Shown piece by piece: positions 8,292 through 16,704 of a stretch of 55,994 bases of DNA. Position 1 is the stretch's first letter. The number at the start of each line of letters is the position of its first letter. The stretch spans positions 1 to 55,994 of the forward strand of contig CADCBQ010000021.1 in NCBI GenBank assembly GCA_902799745.1, written 5' to 3'. Position numbers and translations under genes: made by a program. This DNA comes from Fibrobacter succinogenes. Lineage in GTDB: Bacteria > Fibrobacterota > Fibrobacteria > Fibrobacterales > Fibrobacteraceae. The notes beneath the pieces are model-generated. The model was not told where the DNA came from, searched no databases, and saw only the letters and a list, made by a program, of their open reading frames with translations.

Positions 8292-9122
8292 TTAATAATT
8301 TTCGCCAGCGCCAACGGCAAGCTTCGTCCAGTACGGAGTCTTGAATCGACGCGGATTTTCGTAAACTCGCTTCCATTCGGCAGCGGCATTGCCGAACTTG
8401 GAGAATGCACCATGCTTCAAGTTCAAGAACCTGATTAAGTCAAACATCCAGTACGGCACCTGCGAACACGGGCACTTGAGTTCAAGCACAGCATCGCAAC
8501 CCGGTTGGAAAAACCTAGGAATGCCAGTTGAATGCATGTAGTGCGGGTCCACCGTATAATCAAAACCGTTTTCTTCGCGGAAACGCATGCCGGTATCGAT
8601 GGTTACGCGGGAATATTCTTCGCGAAGTCCGAACCAGGCGCGGCGCTTGTACTGCGTCAAAAGGCGCGGGTGAGCATTGTAGAGTTCCGTCTTGTACAAG
8701 AAATCTTTGACGTACATACGGTCTTTTTCACCCTTGCACGGCCAGTCTTCAGGTTTCATGTTCCAGACTTCGCCCGGGTTAATGCCCTTGATGGTTCCGC
8801 GGCTCTTGTAGCAAATGTTCTTAATCTTGCGCTTGCATTCAAAGTGGAACGTTCCGTCTTGAGCCGGGTGTTCACCATAGGTGCGAATGCGCATGTTAAA
8901 GCGGTCCAACAACTGTTTCTTTTTCCAGCCGAGGAACGTCCAAGAAGGCGAATCCAAGTAGAGGTTCGTAATCCAGTAGAATCCGCCCGGCGTAATTTTA
9001 GAATAGTAGTCTTCTTCGCAGTACGGAGCAAGGAATGCGCCGATACGGTCCGCCCATTCCACGGGAATGTGGTACTTGAGTTCGAACCTTTCGAGAAGGC
9101 TAAATCCGCGGGCTTCGGCCAT
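8292..9122 (-). CDS. VTC-domain polyphosphate polymerase
   Basis: This 276-residue protein is a triphosphate-tunnel enzyme of the VTC family (yeast Vtc4 makes polyphosphate from ATP). The paired charged residues that line the tunnel are all visible: ExK in FELKYHI (E14, K16), RxR in FNMRIRTYG (R78, R80), ExK in FECKRK (E95, K97), basic YKRRAWFG (158-165), the strand RVTIDTGMRFR, and ExK in AVLELKCP (E214, K216). No membrane segment or SPX domain is present, so it should act in the cytoplasm on the face of the membrane. The TolC-like stop (TAG) is one base before its ATG, so the two are translationally coupled. Bacterial VTC genes commonly sit next to DUF4956 genes, as here. Product length and substrate are not shown by sequence. 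Confidence 0.9.
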   Translation of the reverse strand: MAEARGFSLLERFELKYHIPVEWADRIGAFLAPYCEEDYYSKITPGGFYWITNLYLDSPSWTFLGWKKKQLLDRFNMRIRTYGEHPAQDGTFHFECKRKIKNICYKSRGTIKGINPGEVWNMKPEDWPCKGEKDRMYVKDFLYKTELYNAHPRLLTQYKRRAWFGLREEYSRVTIDTGMRFREENGFDYTVDPHYMHSTGIPRFFQPGCDAVLELKCPCSQVPYWMFDLIRFLNLKHGAFSKFGNAAAEWKRVYENPRRFKTPYWTKLAVGAGENY

Positions 9123-9123
9123 A

Positions 9124-10515
9124 CTACTTGAGCCCCCCGACTAAGTGGTTCTGCACGCCTTCCTTGGAAAGCTGGCCTGCATACTGCAACAACTCAAGAT
9201 AAAGGTCGTAAATGTCGACTTCGAGCTTGACTGCATTCAGTTCGCTTTCCACGGCAGATTCGCGGGCACGCAGCAAAAGGAGCGGGTCAGAACCGGCGTC
9301 TTTTGCAAACTGTTCAAAAATGTTACCCGCTTTAACCTTTTCGGCAAAGTCCTTCTGAACCTTCCATTGAGCAAGGAATCCGTTGATCTGTTCGACAAGG
9401 CGATTCACCTTCACGCTCACATCGCGGAACTTTTCCATATAATCGCCTTCGGCTTCAAGGTCTGCCACCTGGTTACGCAGGTCGTTATCCTTGTTGCTGT
9501 CAAAGAACGGAAGCTTAATGCCAATGTTTGCAAAGAACTTGTCACGAGTGCGACGATTGTCCTTGTCATCCACAAGTCTCTGGATAGAATACGTATTGTC
9601 AAAGCGATTGTTTTCTTCATCGTAGGCATTTTTCGTCCACTTGGCACAATCTTCTTCGCTGTAATATTCACCCTTCGTATTGCACAAATCGTCGTAGCCC
9701 ATATCCTTGTACTTTTTCATCAAAGACGGGATCTTGAGCGAATAGCCGATACCGATATGCGAAATGTAGTCGCGGCGGCTAGCAACATCTTGCTTGGCGC
9801 GAGCCTTTTCGGAATCCATCTTGCCCTTGGCCATGGCAACTTGCGGGAACTTGTCACTTACATCGACGCCGTCTTTCAACTGGGCTTCGATATCTTCCAT
9901 AGGCGGAAGCCAAGAGGAATCCAGTTCAACGCTATCGAATTCAGGAATCCACACGCGGAGTTTTCTTTCGGAATTCTGGAGCGAGTTGGAATCGTTAATG
10001 AGGGCAGCACGGATAGAAGCTTCTTTTTCAAGAGCAGACATCAAATCTTGCGGATTGAAGTTTGCCGAGCCCGACTTGAGGTGCAGGACTTCAATGCGGT
10101 CCGCATTAATCTGGTAAAGTTCCTGGTTAAGCGCATTGATTCGTTTGCGCATCAGGTAATGAATTCCGCGTTCATAGCGGTCATACAAAAGGACGGCGCG
10201 ATCTTCAGCCAAATTGGCATTTGCATAAGCCATCTGGGCTTCGTAATGGGCACGGTCGGCAGAACCTTCGCCAAAAGCCTTAGGAGTCATGCGAAGTTCA
10301 AAGTCATGTTGTGCAAAGCTGAAGCCATCGAGTTTGTAACGCAACTCAAGCTTGTCCCACAGTTTCGTGTTGCGAGAGGTCGCAATGTTTGCGCGTTTTT
10401 TTGAACCCTGATAACGAGCATCATCATCAGCTGACTTGATGAGAGTTTCCCAAGTCAACGGAGCGGCAATCAAAGGTGCTGCAACAAACAGAGATACAAG
10501 AGCGGATTTTTTCAT
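9124..10515 (-). CDS. TolC-like outer-membrane factor of the VTC operon
   Basis: This 463-residue protein has a signal peptide (MKKSALVSLFVAAPLIAA) and then long helices of outer-membrane-factor type (about 60-150, 230-270, 345-450) separated by variable segments. A Cys-bearing insert (about 275-305, DLCNTKGEYYSEEDCAKW) has two Cys that could pair. Similarity to TolC is by architecture and by position next to an HlyD-like gene rather than by strong motifs, and the repeats are divergent. It would form the outer-membrane part of a conduit with the adaptor encoded just upstream. The start is ATG at 10515, eight bases after the adaptor stop, with no clear ribosome site, which suggests coupling. 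Confidence 0.75.
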   Translation of the reverse strand: MKKSALVSLFVAAPLIAAPLTWETLIKSADDDARYQGSKKRANIATSRNTKLWDKLELRYKLDGFSFAQHDFELRMTPKAFGEGSADRAHYEAQMAYANANLAEDRAVLLYDRYERGIHYLMRKRINALNQELYQINADRIEVLHLKSGSANFNPQDLMSALEKEASIRAALINDSNSLQNSERKLRVWIPEFDSVELDSSWLPPMEDIEAQLKDGVDVSDKFPQVAMAKGKMDSEKARAKQDVASRRDYISHIGIGYSLKIPSLMKKYKDMGYDDLCNTKGEYYSEEDCAKWTKNAYDEENNRFDNTYSIQRLVDDKDNRRTRDKFFANIGIKLPFFDSNKDNDLRNQVADLEAEGDYMEKFRDVSVKVNRLVEQINGFLAQWKVQKDFAEKVKAGNIFEQFAKDAGSDPLLLLRARESAVESELNAVKLEVDIYDLYLELLQYAGQLSKEGVQNHLVGGLK

Positions 10516-10523
10516 AAATCAAA

Positions 10524-11588
10524 CTATTCGGAGATGGTCACCATTTCGCCCAAGAGGAACGAGTTTTCGGCAGGGATTGTGATAATGACTTCGCGGCCAT
10601 GGACCGGCATTTCAGGCATTTTCCACATACGCACGGGGAATTCCACAATGCGGCTAGAAAGGCCTACGACCTTACCCTTGATCGGCTTGCCCGTTCCACC
10701 CAAAGCTCTCACCTTGACCGTTTCACCCACATCCATACGCTGGTACATTCTTTCGTGAATGTAACCGCGCACAAGCGTCGGGGACTTGTGAGTCAAGGTA
10801 ACAATCGGCGCAAAGCTAGACACCTTTTCACCATCATGAACATTCACGGAACCCACGACCCAGCTTTCCTTGGCAATCTGGGTCAATTCTTCTTGCTGCT
10901 TCTTGAGTTCTTCGAGTTCCTTCTGCAGGTTTTCGACTTCGCTCTTGCCAGCATCCTTCTGCAAACGGTTGCTGCTGCGCAGGAGCTTGATCTGTTCGTT
11001 GGCGTTGGCGTTGGCAACGGCAAGTTCGTTTTTCAGGCTCTTTATCTGCATGGCCATAGCGTCGTTACCGTCGCTGTCGGCGTTGGAACCCTTGAGGCTC
11101 TTGAGCTTTGCAGCAATTTCTTTGTTCTTCTTGTATTCGGTTTCGAGTCTGTTGATTTCGGACTTGAGTGTCAGCGTCTTCGTGGCAAGGTCGGCCTTAA
11201 CCGCAGCGACCTTCTGGTCGATGTCTGCGGCAGAAAGGTTGCTACGGCCTTCGCTAGCATCCAATTCGCGAGTCACTTCGGCAATGCGGAGCGTGAGGTC
11301 CGGGCGGTTGAGTTCCACAATGGTATCACCCGCATTAATTGCCTGACCAGGCATCACGTGCACCTTGACCACTTCGGTCGGGCTTGGCACGCTAATTGTT
11401 GTTTCAGCTGCTTCTGCAACACCCTGGAAGGTGGCAATCTTACCCTGGTACATGTAGCCAAGAATAATGGCAATAATCACGCAGAGGATCCAGGCAAGCG
11501 AAAGCTTGTGACCGTAAACGTAAGCAACACCGGCGTTATTCTTGTGCGTATTCCAAAAATTATCGAGCATATCGCTAAGCTTGTTCAT
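10524..11588 (-). CDS. HlyD-family periplasmic adaptor of the VTC operon
   Basis: The 354-residue adaptor has a single membrane helix (about 29-47, LAWILCVIIAIILGYMY), a first lipoyl half (about 65-95, VPSPTEVVKVHVMPGQAI), a coiled coil of roughly 130 residues rich in Lys, Leu and Glu (about 100-240), a second lipoyl half (about 240-270) and a beta-barrel with a GETVKVRALGG motif. The start ATG at 11588 has GGGAG five bases upstream. It follows the DUF4956 gene by 10 bases. No ABC, RND or MFS pump gene accompanies it, so its inner-membrane partner is likely the DUF4956 protein itself, which is an unusual pairing. Confidence 0.88.
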   Translation of the reverse strand: MNKLSDMLDNFWNTHKNNAGVAYVYGHKLSLAWILCVIIAIILGYMYQGKIATFQGVAEAAETTISVPSPTEVVKVHVMPGQAINAGDTIVELNRPDLTLRIAEVTRELDASEGRSNLSAADIDQKVAAVKADLATKTLTLKSEINRLETEYKKNKEIAAKLKSLKGSNADSDGNDAMAMQIKSLKNELAVANANANEQIKLLRSSNRLQKDAGKSEVENLQKELEELKKQQEELTQIAKESWVVGSVNVHDGEKVSSFAPIVTLTHKSPTLVRGYIHERMYQRMDVGETVKVRALGGTGKPIKGKVVGLSSRIVEFPVRMWKMPEMPVHGREVIITIPAENSFLLGEMVTISE

Positions 11589-11598
11589 ACCGTCTCCC

Positions 11599-12282
11599 TT
11601 ACATTTCCGTCGTGGCGTCTTGCATCATGAACTGCACATCCGAAATTCCTTCAATCTTGGAAAGGTCGCTCAGGATTTCAGCGGCAGGCTTAGTTGCGCG
11701 CAGGCGAATCTGGTAAGCCACATCGAGGCGAGCACCGCCATCGACTTCACGCATCGTGATCAGGATAAATGTCTTAAGGCTAGACTTCATGATGTCTTCA
11801 ATCTGGCCGCGAACCTTGGGTTCGTTGGGGAGGGCGAAGCGAAGCATACCGTCAAAGAAGTGCTTGGTACCAAGACCCGTACGAGAAAGGAGGAAAGCAA
11901 CCGCGCTAAAGGCAATCGTGCCACCCACGGCAGCACCCCAGGCGTACACACCGCAACCGATACCGGCGCCGAGCGATGCGAACACGAACATAATGTCACG
12001 CGGGTCCTTAAAAGACGTTCTAAAGCGAACCACGGAAAGAGCGCCCATCATACCAAGACCGCGACCCACGTTATCACCGATAGCCTGCATCACCGTGGCA
12101 GCGACAACGGCACTAAGCACAATGGCCTGCACAAAGTTTCTGGAATACGAAAGTCCGAGGAAGGTCTTTTCGTAGGTCCACGCAATCACCGAGGACAGGA
12201 TAAACGTGAGGATCAAGGTGTACGCCAATGTAATGAGAGTGGCATTGGCGGTGCCGGATTGGACGGCTAATAGGTCGAGCAT
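11599..12282 (-). CDS. DUF4956 integral membrane protein, first gene of the VTC operon
   Basis: The 227-residue protein has four or so membrane helices in the first 150 residues (about 15-37, 48-68, 98-118, 122-140). It carries the family's signature charged loop, ALSVVRFRTSFKDPRD, followed by IMFVFASLGAGIGCG. The C-terminal about 75 residues form a soluble alpha/beta domain resembling the ACT-like tail of MgtC-type proteins. The family is of unknown function but is often linked to VTC polymerases. By analogy with the yeast VTC complex, where the membrane subunits move the growing chain across, it may be the translocation channel. That is inference. The start is ATG at 12282 with GGAG five bases upstream. 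Confidence 0.88.
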   Translation of the reverse strand: MLDLLAVQSGTANATLITLAYTLILTFILSSVIAWTYEKTFLGLSYSRNFVQAIVLSAVVAATVMQAIGDNVGRGLGMMGALSVVRFRTSFKDPRDIMFVFASLGAGIGCGVYAWGAAVGGTIAFSAVAFLLSRTGLGTKHFFDGMLRFALPNEPKVRGQIEDIMKSSLKTFILITMREVDGGARLDVAYQIRLRATKPAAEILSDLSKIEGISDVQFMMQDATTEM

Positions 12283-12452
12283 AGGGACTCCATGGTTTAC
12301 TTTTTATTTTTCAGCCAAAATTTACTTTAATCACTCGCAAAATAGCGAATTTTTGTGTAAAAATGGATGAACAAAAACCAAACGTTCCTAAAAAAATGAG
12401 GCGATTCGGGACGAATTCACCCTTATTTTACCACACCAGTTAGAATAATAGC
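12283..12452 (-). promoter_or_regulatory. AT-rich leader and probable promoter region of the VTC operon
   Basis: These 170 bases lie between the DUF4956 start and the terminator of the bat genes. They must hold the promoter of the five-gene VTC operon, because the preceding operon is terminated. I see no convincing -35/-10 pair. A small inverted repeat, TCGC-AAAATA-GCGA, lies at about 12335-12350. No PHO-box-like array of direct repeats was recognised. Confidence 0.35.
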
Positions 12453-12476
12453 AAAAAAGGTGCTAAAAAGCACCTT
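12453..12476 (-). terminator. Rho-independent terminator after batB
   Basis: AAGGTGC (12457-12463) and GCACCTT (12470-12476) form a seven-pair stem with a six-base loop. On the minus strand the stem is followed by TTTTTTGC. It lies 71 bases past the batB stop and cleanly separates the bat genes from the VTC operon. Between it and batB, GCGTGCAAA occurs twice in direct repeat (about 12502-12520), with no known meaning. Confidence 0.8.
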
Positions 12477-12546
12477 AAAAGAAATTTGCAAATACTGACT
12501 AGCGTGCAAAAAGCGTGCAAATCACAGTAAAAAATTTTTACTTGAT

Positions 12547-13575
12547 TTAGTTGAATCGGCCCGCTCCAACACGGCGTTTACGGCCCCTTTCAGACACGAG
12601 CGCTTCAATCAGGAACAGGAGCGCGGCGAGCGCCAAAAAGATCTGGTAACGGTCCTGGTAATTTTCCATACGGTCGCTGGCCTGTTCCTTCTTTTCGAGG
12701 CTTGCAATTTCAGAAAGCACTTTTTGCAACTGGAATTCGCCAGGATTTGCGTAGAAATAAAGGCCACCGGTAACGCTTGCGATTTCTTGCAGGGTACCAT
12801 CTTCCAAGCGGGTCGTCACGATATTGCCTTGCATGTCCTTCTTGTAAGCGACTTCGCCATTCTTGGAGGGCACCGGAATAGGCACGCCTTCGCGAGAACC
12901 GATACCGATTGTATAAATGCGGATTCCCATTTCGGCCGCTTCCTTGGCAGCGTTTACGGCAGCAGCTTCAAGTTCTTCGCCATCACTCATCAGAATCATC
13001 ACGGAATACTGTCCGGCACTTCCCGAATTGCGGTACAAATCCATACCCTTGCGGATAGCCTTTTCGAGGTTAGTGCCCGGCATGAGCCAGCCCGGAGTCA
13101 GTTCCTTGAGCATCATCTGTACGGTACCGTAATCAAGTGTCAGAGGCACCATCACCTGGGCTTCGCCCGAGAATGCCACAAGACCGACGCGGTCGCCCGA
13201 AAGCGATTCCAAAAACGCCGAAATTTCATGACGGCTACGGGTCAAGCGATTCGGCTTGATATCTTCTGCAAGCATCGAAAGCGAAATGTCCTGCAAAAGC
13301 ACCAAGTCAAGGCCACGGCGTTCAATATGTTCCATTTTACGGCCCCACTGCGGGCGCGCAAGAGCCACAAACAAGAATGCAATCGCAAACAGCAGAATCG
13401 TCACCTTCGCAAGCCTGCGCCACGGCGAAACAGAAGTCGAAAGCTTAGGCAACATCGAAAGCGAAACAAAGCGGGCTGCGAGTTTTTTGCGACGGTGGTA
13501 AGCATACACAAAAAGGAGCGCAAACAGAGGGAGCGTCAAAAGGCCCCACAAGAACATCGGTTCAGCAAATCGCAT
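12547..13575 (-). CDS. batB: von Willebrand factor A domain protein, BatB-like
   Basis: The 342-residue protein has two N-terminal membrane helices (about 8-27 and 56-74), an ALARPQWG linker, a VWA domain (about 85-290) with an intact metal-site motif DISLS, and a C-terminal membrane helix (about 310-330). This is the BatA/BatB plan of the aerotolerance operon, where the proteins act as membrane-bound periplasmic or cytoplasmic scaffolds, usually with a MoxR ATPase and a DUF58 protein. Neither of those genes is nearby. An ATG with GGAGG upstream sets the start, 12 bases after batA. The exact role is not established even in well-studied species. Confidence 0.85.
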   Translation of the reverse strand: MRFAEPMFLWGLLTLPLFALLFVYAYHRRKKLAARFVSLSMLPKLSTSVSPWRRLAKVTILLFAIAFLFVALARPQWGRKMEHIERRGLDLVLLQDISLSMLAEDIKPNRLTRSRHEISAFLESLSGDRVGLVAFSGEAQVMVPLTLDYGTVQMMLKELTPGWLMPGTNLEKAIRKGMDLYRNSGSAGQYSVMILMSDGEELEAAAVNAAKEAAEMGIRIYTIGIGSREGVPIPVPSKNGEVAYKKDMQGNIVTTRLEDGTLQEIASVTGGLYFYANPGEFQLQKVLSEIASLEKKEQASDRMENYQDRYQIFLALAALLFLIEALVSERGRKRRVGAGRFN

Positions 13576-13587
13576 CTAAAGCCTCCA

Positions 13588-14691
13588 TTACGGGATGCGC
13601 ACAAAGCGCGTATTCGCAAGCAACAATTCAAGTAAAATCAAGAGTGCTCCCGCCAAGAGCCAGGGGTAGAACTTTTCGGCATAGCGGGCATAAGCCACCG
13701 TTTCGATTTCGGTCTTTTCGAGTTCATCGATTTCGGAATAAATCTTTTCGAGTTCTTCCTTGTTTTCGGCACGGTAGAATCGGCCGCCCGTCTTTTGGGC
13801 CACAGACTTTAACACGCCTTCATCAATTCCTTCTTCGGGAGTAATGTCACGTTCACCCCAAGAGATATCGCCTGTCCACGGATTCTGCTGGAAAGCAAGA
13901 ATCTTACCGTTCCTTTTACCCACGCCAACGGTATAGACTTTGACTCCAAGCGACTGCGCCACATCGGCAGCACGCATGGGCGGCACAAGGCTCGCATTAT
14001 CGCGACCATCGGTCAAGAGAACCACCACCTTGGACTTGGCTTCGGACTTCTGCAAACGTGCAAGAGCGTTCATAAGGCCATCGCCAATAGCGGTACGGCT
14101 ATTCATAATGCTGTCGCGGGCCAAGTCATCGGTCGCCTTCAGAATTTCAAGCAGCGAACCGTAATCCAGCGTCAAGGGGCACTGCGTAATGGAACGCGCA
14201 CCAAAAGCAGACAAACCGATTCGGTCGCTATGACGCTTCTGGATAAAATCCGCAATCACCTGTTGGGCATAACCCAGGCGGCTATACTTCCAATAATCGC
14301 CGGATTTCAAAATTCGTTCGGCATTCATCACGCCAAGCTTTGCCTGTTCCATTCGGGTAAGCATATCGAGCGTGCCCATAGAGCCCGAAACGTCAAGAGC
14401 AAGCATAATGTCGACGCCATCGGTCGAGGTATATTCGACTTCCATGGCGTTCTGCGGACGAGCAAGCGCCACCACAAAACAAACGAGGGCGGCAAGGCGC
14501 AAAATCGGCACAATATGGCGAAATTTAACGCGACGGCTCGGAACCGCACGTTTGGCAATCGAAAGGGCCGGGAATTTAATCGTACTCTTGCGGCGGTGTT
14601 CACGATAGATGTACCAACCGACTAAAACAGGGACTAAAAGCAAAAGCCAGAAGGCTTCGGGATTCTGAAAATGTAGCGCACCAATATCCAT
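13588..14691 (-). CDS. batA: von Willebrand factor A domain protein, BatA-like
   Basis: This 367-residue protein starts at ATG 14691 (MDIGALHFQNPEAFW), chosen because GGAG lies six bases upstream; an in-frame ATG 30 bases earlier lacks a site. Helices at about 10-28 and 48-66 precede a VWA domain (about 80-320) with a perfect metal-site motif DVSGSMG and the later TDGRDN segment. A C-terminal helix lies at about 342-360. A roughly 25-residue insert after the metal site (KLGVMNAERILKSGDYWKYS) is longer than in usual BatA. It is paired with batB in the same operon. The moxR and DUF58 partners are missing here. Confidence 0.85.
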   Translation of the reverse strand: MDIGALHFQNPEAFWLLLLVPVLVGWYIYREHRRKSTIKFPALSIAKRAVPSRRVKFRHIVPILRLAALVCFVVALARPQNAMEVEYTSTDGVDIMLALDVSGSMGTLDMLTRMEQAKLGVMNAERILKSGDYWKYSRLGYAQQVIADFIQKRHSDRIGLSAFGARSITQCPLTLDYGSLLEILKATDDLARDSIMNSRTAIGDGLMNALARLQKSEAKSKVVVLLTDGRDNASLVPPMRAADVAQSLGVKVYTVGVGKRNGKILAFQQNPWTGDISWGERDITPEEGIDEGVLKSVAQKTGGRFYRAENKEELEKIYSEIDELEKTEIETVAYARYAEKFYPWLLAGALLILLELLLANTRFVRIP

Positions 14692-14761
14692 AAAATCTCC
14701 GAAAAAAACGCAAAAAATCAAATTTTACAACGGAGAATATACAAAATTGCAACGAAAAAGG

Positions 14762-15820
14762 CTAAAGTACGTCTTTCTGTGCAGTCACGTGAGGCAAGAA
14801 GCGCTTCATAAACGGGATAATCACCAAATAAAGAAGCATGGTCACCACAAAAACAAAGGCGAGCGCCACGGGCCGCGGCCAATGTACATGGTTTTCCTGC
14901 AAAATTTTAATAATCCCCCACTGCACCCACCCATGCGTCACAAGCACCATGATGGAATAACGTCCAAAATACGACACCAACGGAATTTTCTTGATTGCCT
15001 TCGACAAGAACAGCACCGAGAGCGTCCCGATAATGCCACACAGGTAAACACTCCAAATCGGGAACCAATAGCGGTTACTCACATAACTCACCGAATCAGG
15101 GGGCGCATTCCACGCAAGCGCTACCACAAGGCCAAAGCCCAAAAGTGCAAACGGAATGTTGAATTTATCCATGCGATTGGGCGCTAGAATCTTGGTATAG
15201 CGAAAAGCCACATGCCCCGCGCAAAAATACGGAATCGACGTCATCGAAGACGCCCAAAACAGCGGAAGCTTAATATTGTAGCGGCCCAAGAAAAATCCGA
15301 CCAAACCAACCGCAATCGAAAGCACCACCAGCGATGATGTCGCATGCTGCGGGATTTTTCGGGCGATGATTTTCTTCGCAACCAAATACAGCCCGTAAAA
15401 CATCAAGTTCGTCCAGAACAGGCTCAGTAAAAACCAAATCGGGATATTCGGGAAAGCCTGTTTCCAGACAAATGAATACCAAACGGAAGCACCGGGATTT
15501 CCACGCAAATGCAGGTAACGCAATACGAACGGGAATACGCACGAAAGCGTCACAAAAAAGAAGGCAAACGGAATCAGCAACTTGTTGATTTTACGCTTGC
15601 AAAAATCAAAAAAGCCCGCATATTCCTTAAAGAACAGCCCCGACAAAAAGAAGTACAAAGGCATTCTGAAAGAAGATACAGCCTCTTTTAACGGGTATGT
15701 TTCAAGCCCCCATGTGCTCACCACATGATGCCACACCACCAGCATAATGCAAATGCCTTTCGCCAAGTCGACAAAAGCATAGCGCGGCTTTGCAACAGAT
15801 GTGGGCGTCACAGGTTCCAT
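14762..15820 (-). CDS. Membrane acyltransferase, family 3
   Basis: This 352-residue integral membrane protein has about ten helices. The N-terminal signature YAFVDLAKGICIMLVVWHHV contains the conserved His pair region of acyltransferase-3 enzymes, and FRMPLYFFLSGLFF follows at about residues 50-65. The family moves acetyl or other acyl groups onto surface sugars, lipids or glycans. Proximity to the rfb/wza/manC genes upstream makes a surface polysaccharide a fair guess for the acceptor, but this is inference. The start ATG at 15820 is 11 bases after the hydrolase stop, with no strong ribosome site. A frame of 352 codons matches the family (about 330-380). Confidence 0.85.
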   Translation of the reverse strand: MEPVTPTSVAKPRYAFVDLAKGICIMLVVWHHVVSTWGLETYPLKEAVSSFRMPLYFFLSGLFFKEYAGFFDFCKRKINKLLIPFAFFFVTLSCVFPFVLRYLHLRGNPGASVWYSFVWKQAFPNIPIWFLLSLFWTNLMFYGLYLVAKKIIARKIPQHATSSLVVLSIAVGLVGFFLGRYNIKLPLFWASSMTSIPYFCAGHVAFRYTKILAPNRMDKFNIPFALLGFGLVVALAWNAPPDSVSYVSNRYWFPIWSVYLCGIIGTLSVLFLSKAIKKIPLVSYFGRYSIMVLVTHGWVQWGIIKILQENHVHWPRPVALAFVFVVTMLLYLVIIPFMKRFLPHVTAQKDVL

Positions 15821-15831
15821 AAATACCGTTA

Positions 15832-16641
15832 TTACTTTTCCAGGAAATCGAAAATCCGTTTCTTGTAATCGGGCAATTCATCGAACACAGCATGGCCGCA
15901 ATCTTCGTACATGTAGAATTCGCAAGGAACGCCCTCGGCCTTTAACTTTTCTGCCAATTTGACAGACGCTTCAGGAGTGGTCACAAGGTCCTTGCCTGCG
16001 CCAAGCACAAGCACCGGGCTCTTGATTTTGCCGAGTTCGTCGTAGGTATCAACGTAATCGCAGGCGTCCGCAAACAAGGCAAAGCGATCCAATTCTTCGT
16101 CCGAGATTTCCTTGTACAGCGCAAGCAAAGCCCTGCGGTAACGGGTCGCGAACTTTTCGCTAAAGCATTCGTCAATAAAGTTGTTTACAAGCGTCGTTGT
16201 TTCGCGGGCGCGAGCGAGACGGGCCCAATTCTGAATCGTCGTAAGCTGTCGAGGTTCTGCCTTCGATGTCGAAGAACCGAGCACCAGCTTATTCACGACT
16301 TCAGGATGGCGAATCGCCATATACTGCGCAATCATGCCTCCCTGCGACACGCCAAAAACATCAGCCTTATCGATTCCGATGGCCTTAAGGGCCGCAGCTT
16401 GGTCATCAGCCATTTCTGGCAAGGAATAACCGAGTTTAGCGTCTTTTTTACGGTCAAAAAAGTAGAGCGTGTACTTTTCCTTAAAAATCTTGTAAGGTCC
16501 CTCTAACGAGGCGGCCGATTTCATGACACTCTTTATGGAAAGTCCCGGGATTACGACTAACGGTTTGTCGCCGCAACCAATCTGAGCATATTCCATTTCA
16601 AAGGAGCCCGTATTCACCGTATGTACAAGATTTTCGCTCAT
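15832..16641 (-). CDS. Alpha/beta hydrolase
   Basis: The 269-residue cytoplasmic enzyme has an alpha/beta-hydrolase fold. The nucleophile elbow is GVSQGG (Ser at about residue 103), the likely acid is in LGAGKDLVTTPE (about residue 215) and the His is in EDCGHAVFDE (about residue 249). PGLSIKS near residue 33 would give the oxyanion hole. Closest in style to small esterases or MhpC/BioH-like hydrolases; the substrate cannot be read from sequence. The ATG at 16641 has no Shine-Dalgarno and is preceded almost directly by TATATTATAAT, so translation may start in an unusual way. A dispersed repeat lies 15 bases upstream. Confidence 0.85.
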   Translation of the reverse strand: MSENLVHTVNTGSFEMEYAQIGCGDKPLVVIPGLSIKSVMKSAASLEGPYKIFKEKYTLYFFDRKKDAKLGYSLPEMADDQAAALKAIGIDKADVFGVSQGGMIAQYMAIRHPEVVNKLVLGSSTSKAEPRQLTTIQNWARLARARETTTLVNNFIDECFSEKFATRYRRALLALYKEISDEELDRFALFADACDYVDTYDELGKIKSPVLVLGAGKDLVTTPEASVKLAEKLKAEGVPCEFYMYEDCGHAVFDELPDYKKRIFDFLEK

Positions 16642-16655
16642 GATTATAATATAGT

Positions 16656-16696
16656 AAGAAGTAGACAGTAGGAAGTTAGAAGCAGACAGTGGGCTG
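16656..16696. repeat. Dispersed AGTAGACAGTAGG-type repeat
   Basis: The + strand reads AAGAAGTAGACAGTAGGAAG and then a second, degenerate unit AGAAGCAGACAGTGGGC. The same unit (GAAGTAGACAGTAGG) occurs at 31249-31350. The copy fills the space between the hydrolase start and the manC terminator. Confidence 0.65.
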
Positions 16697-16704
16697 TGAC
16701 GATT

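Noticed and set aside
8261..8413. A longer start for the LTD lipoprotein (51 extra residues)
   Set aside because: The extension overlaps the VTC gene, puts the signal peptide in the middle of the protein, and a good ribosome site precedes the internal ATG.
12283..12546. Small RNA or tRNA in the 264-base gap before the VTC operon
   Set aside because: No cloverleaf or conserved RNA motif is seen; the only strong structure is the batB terminator.
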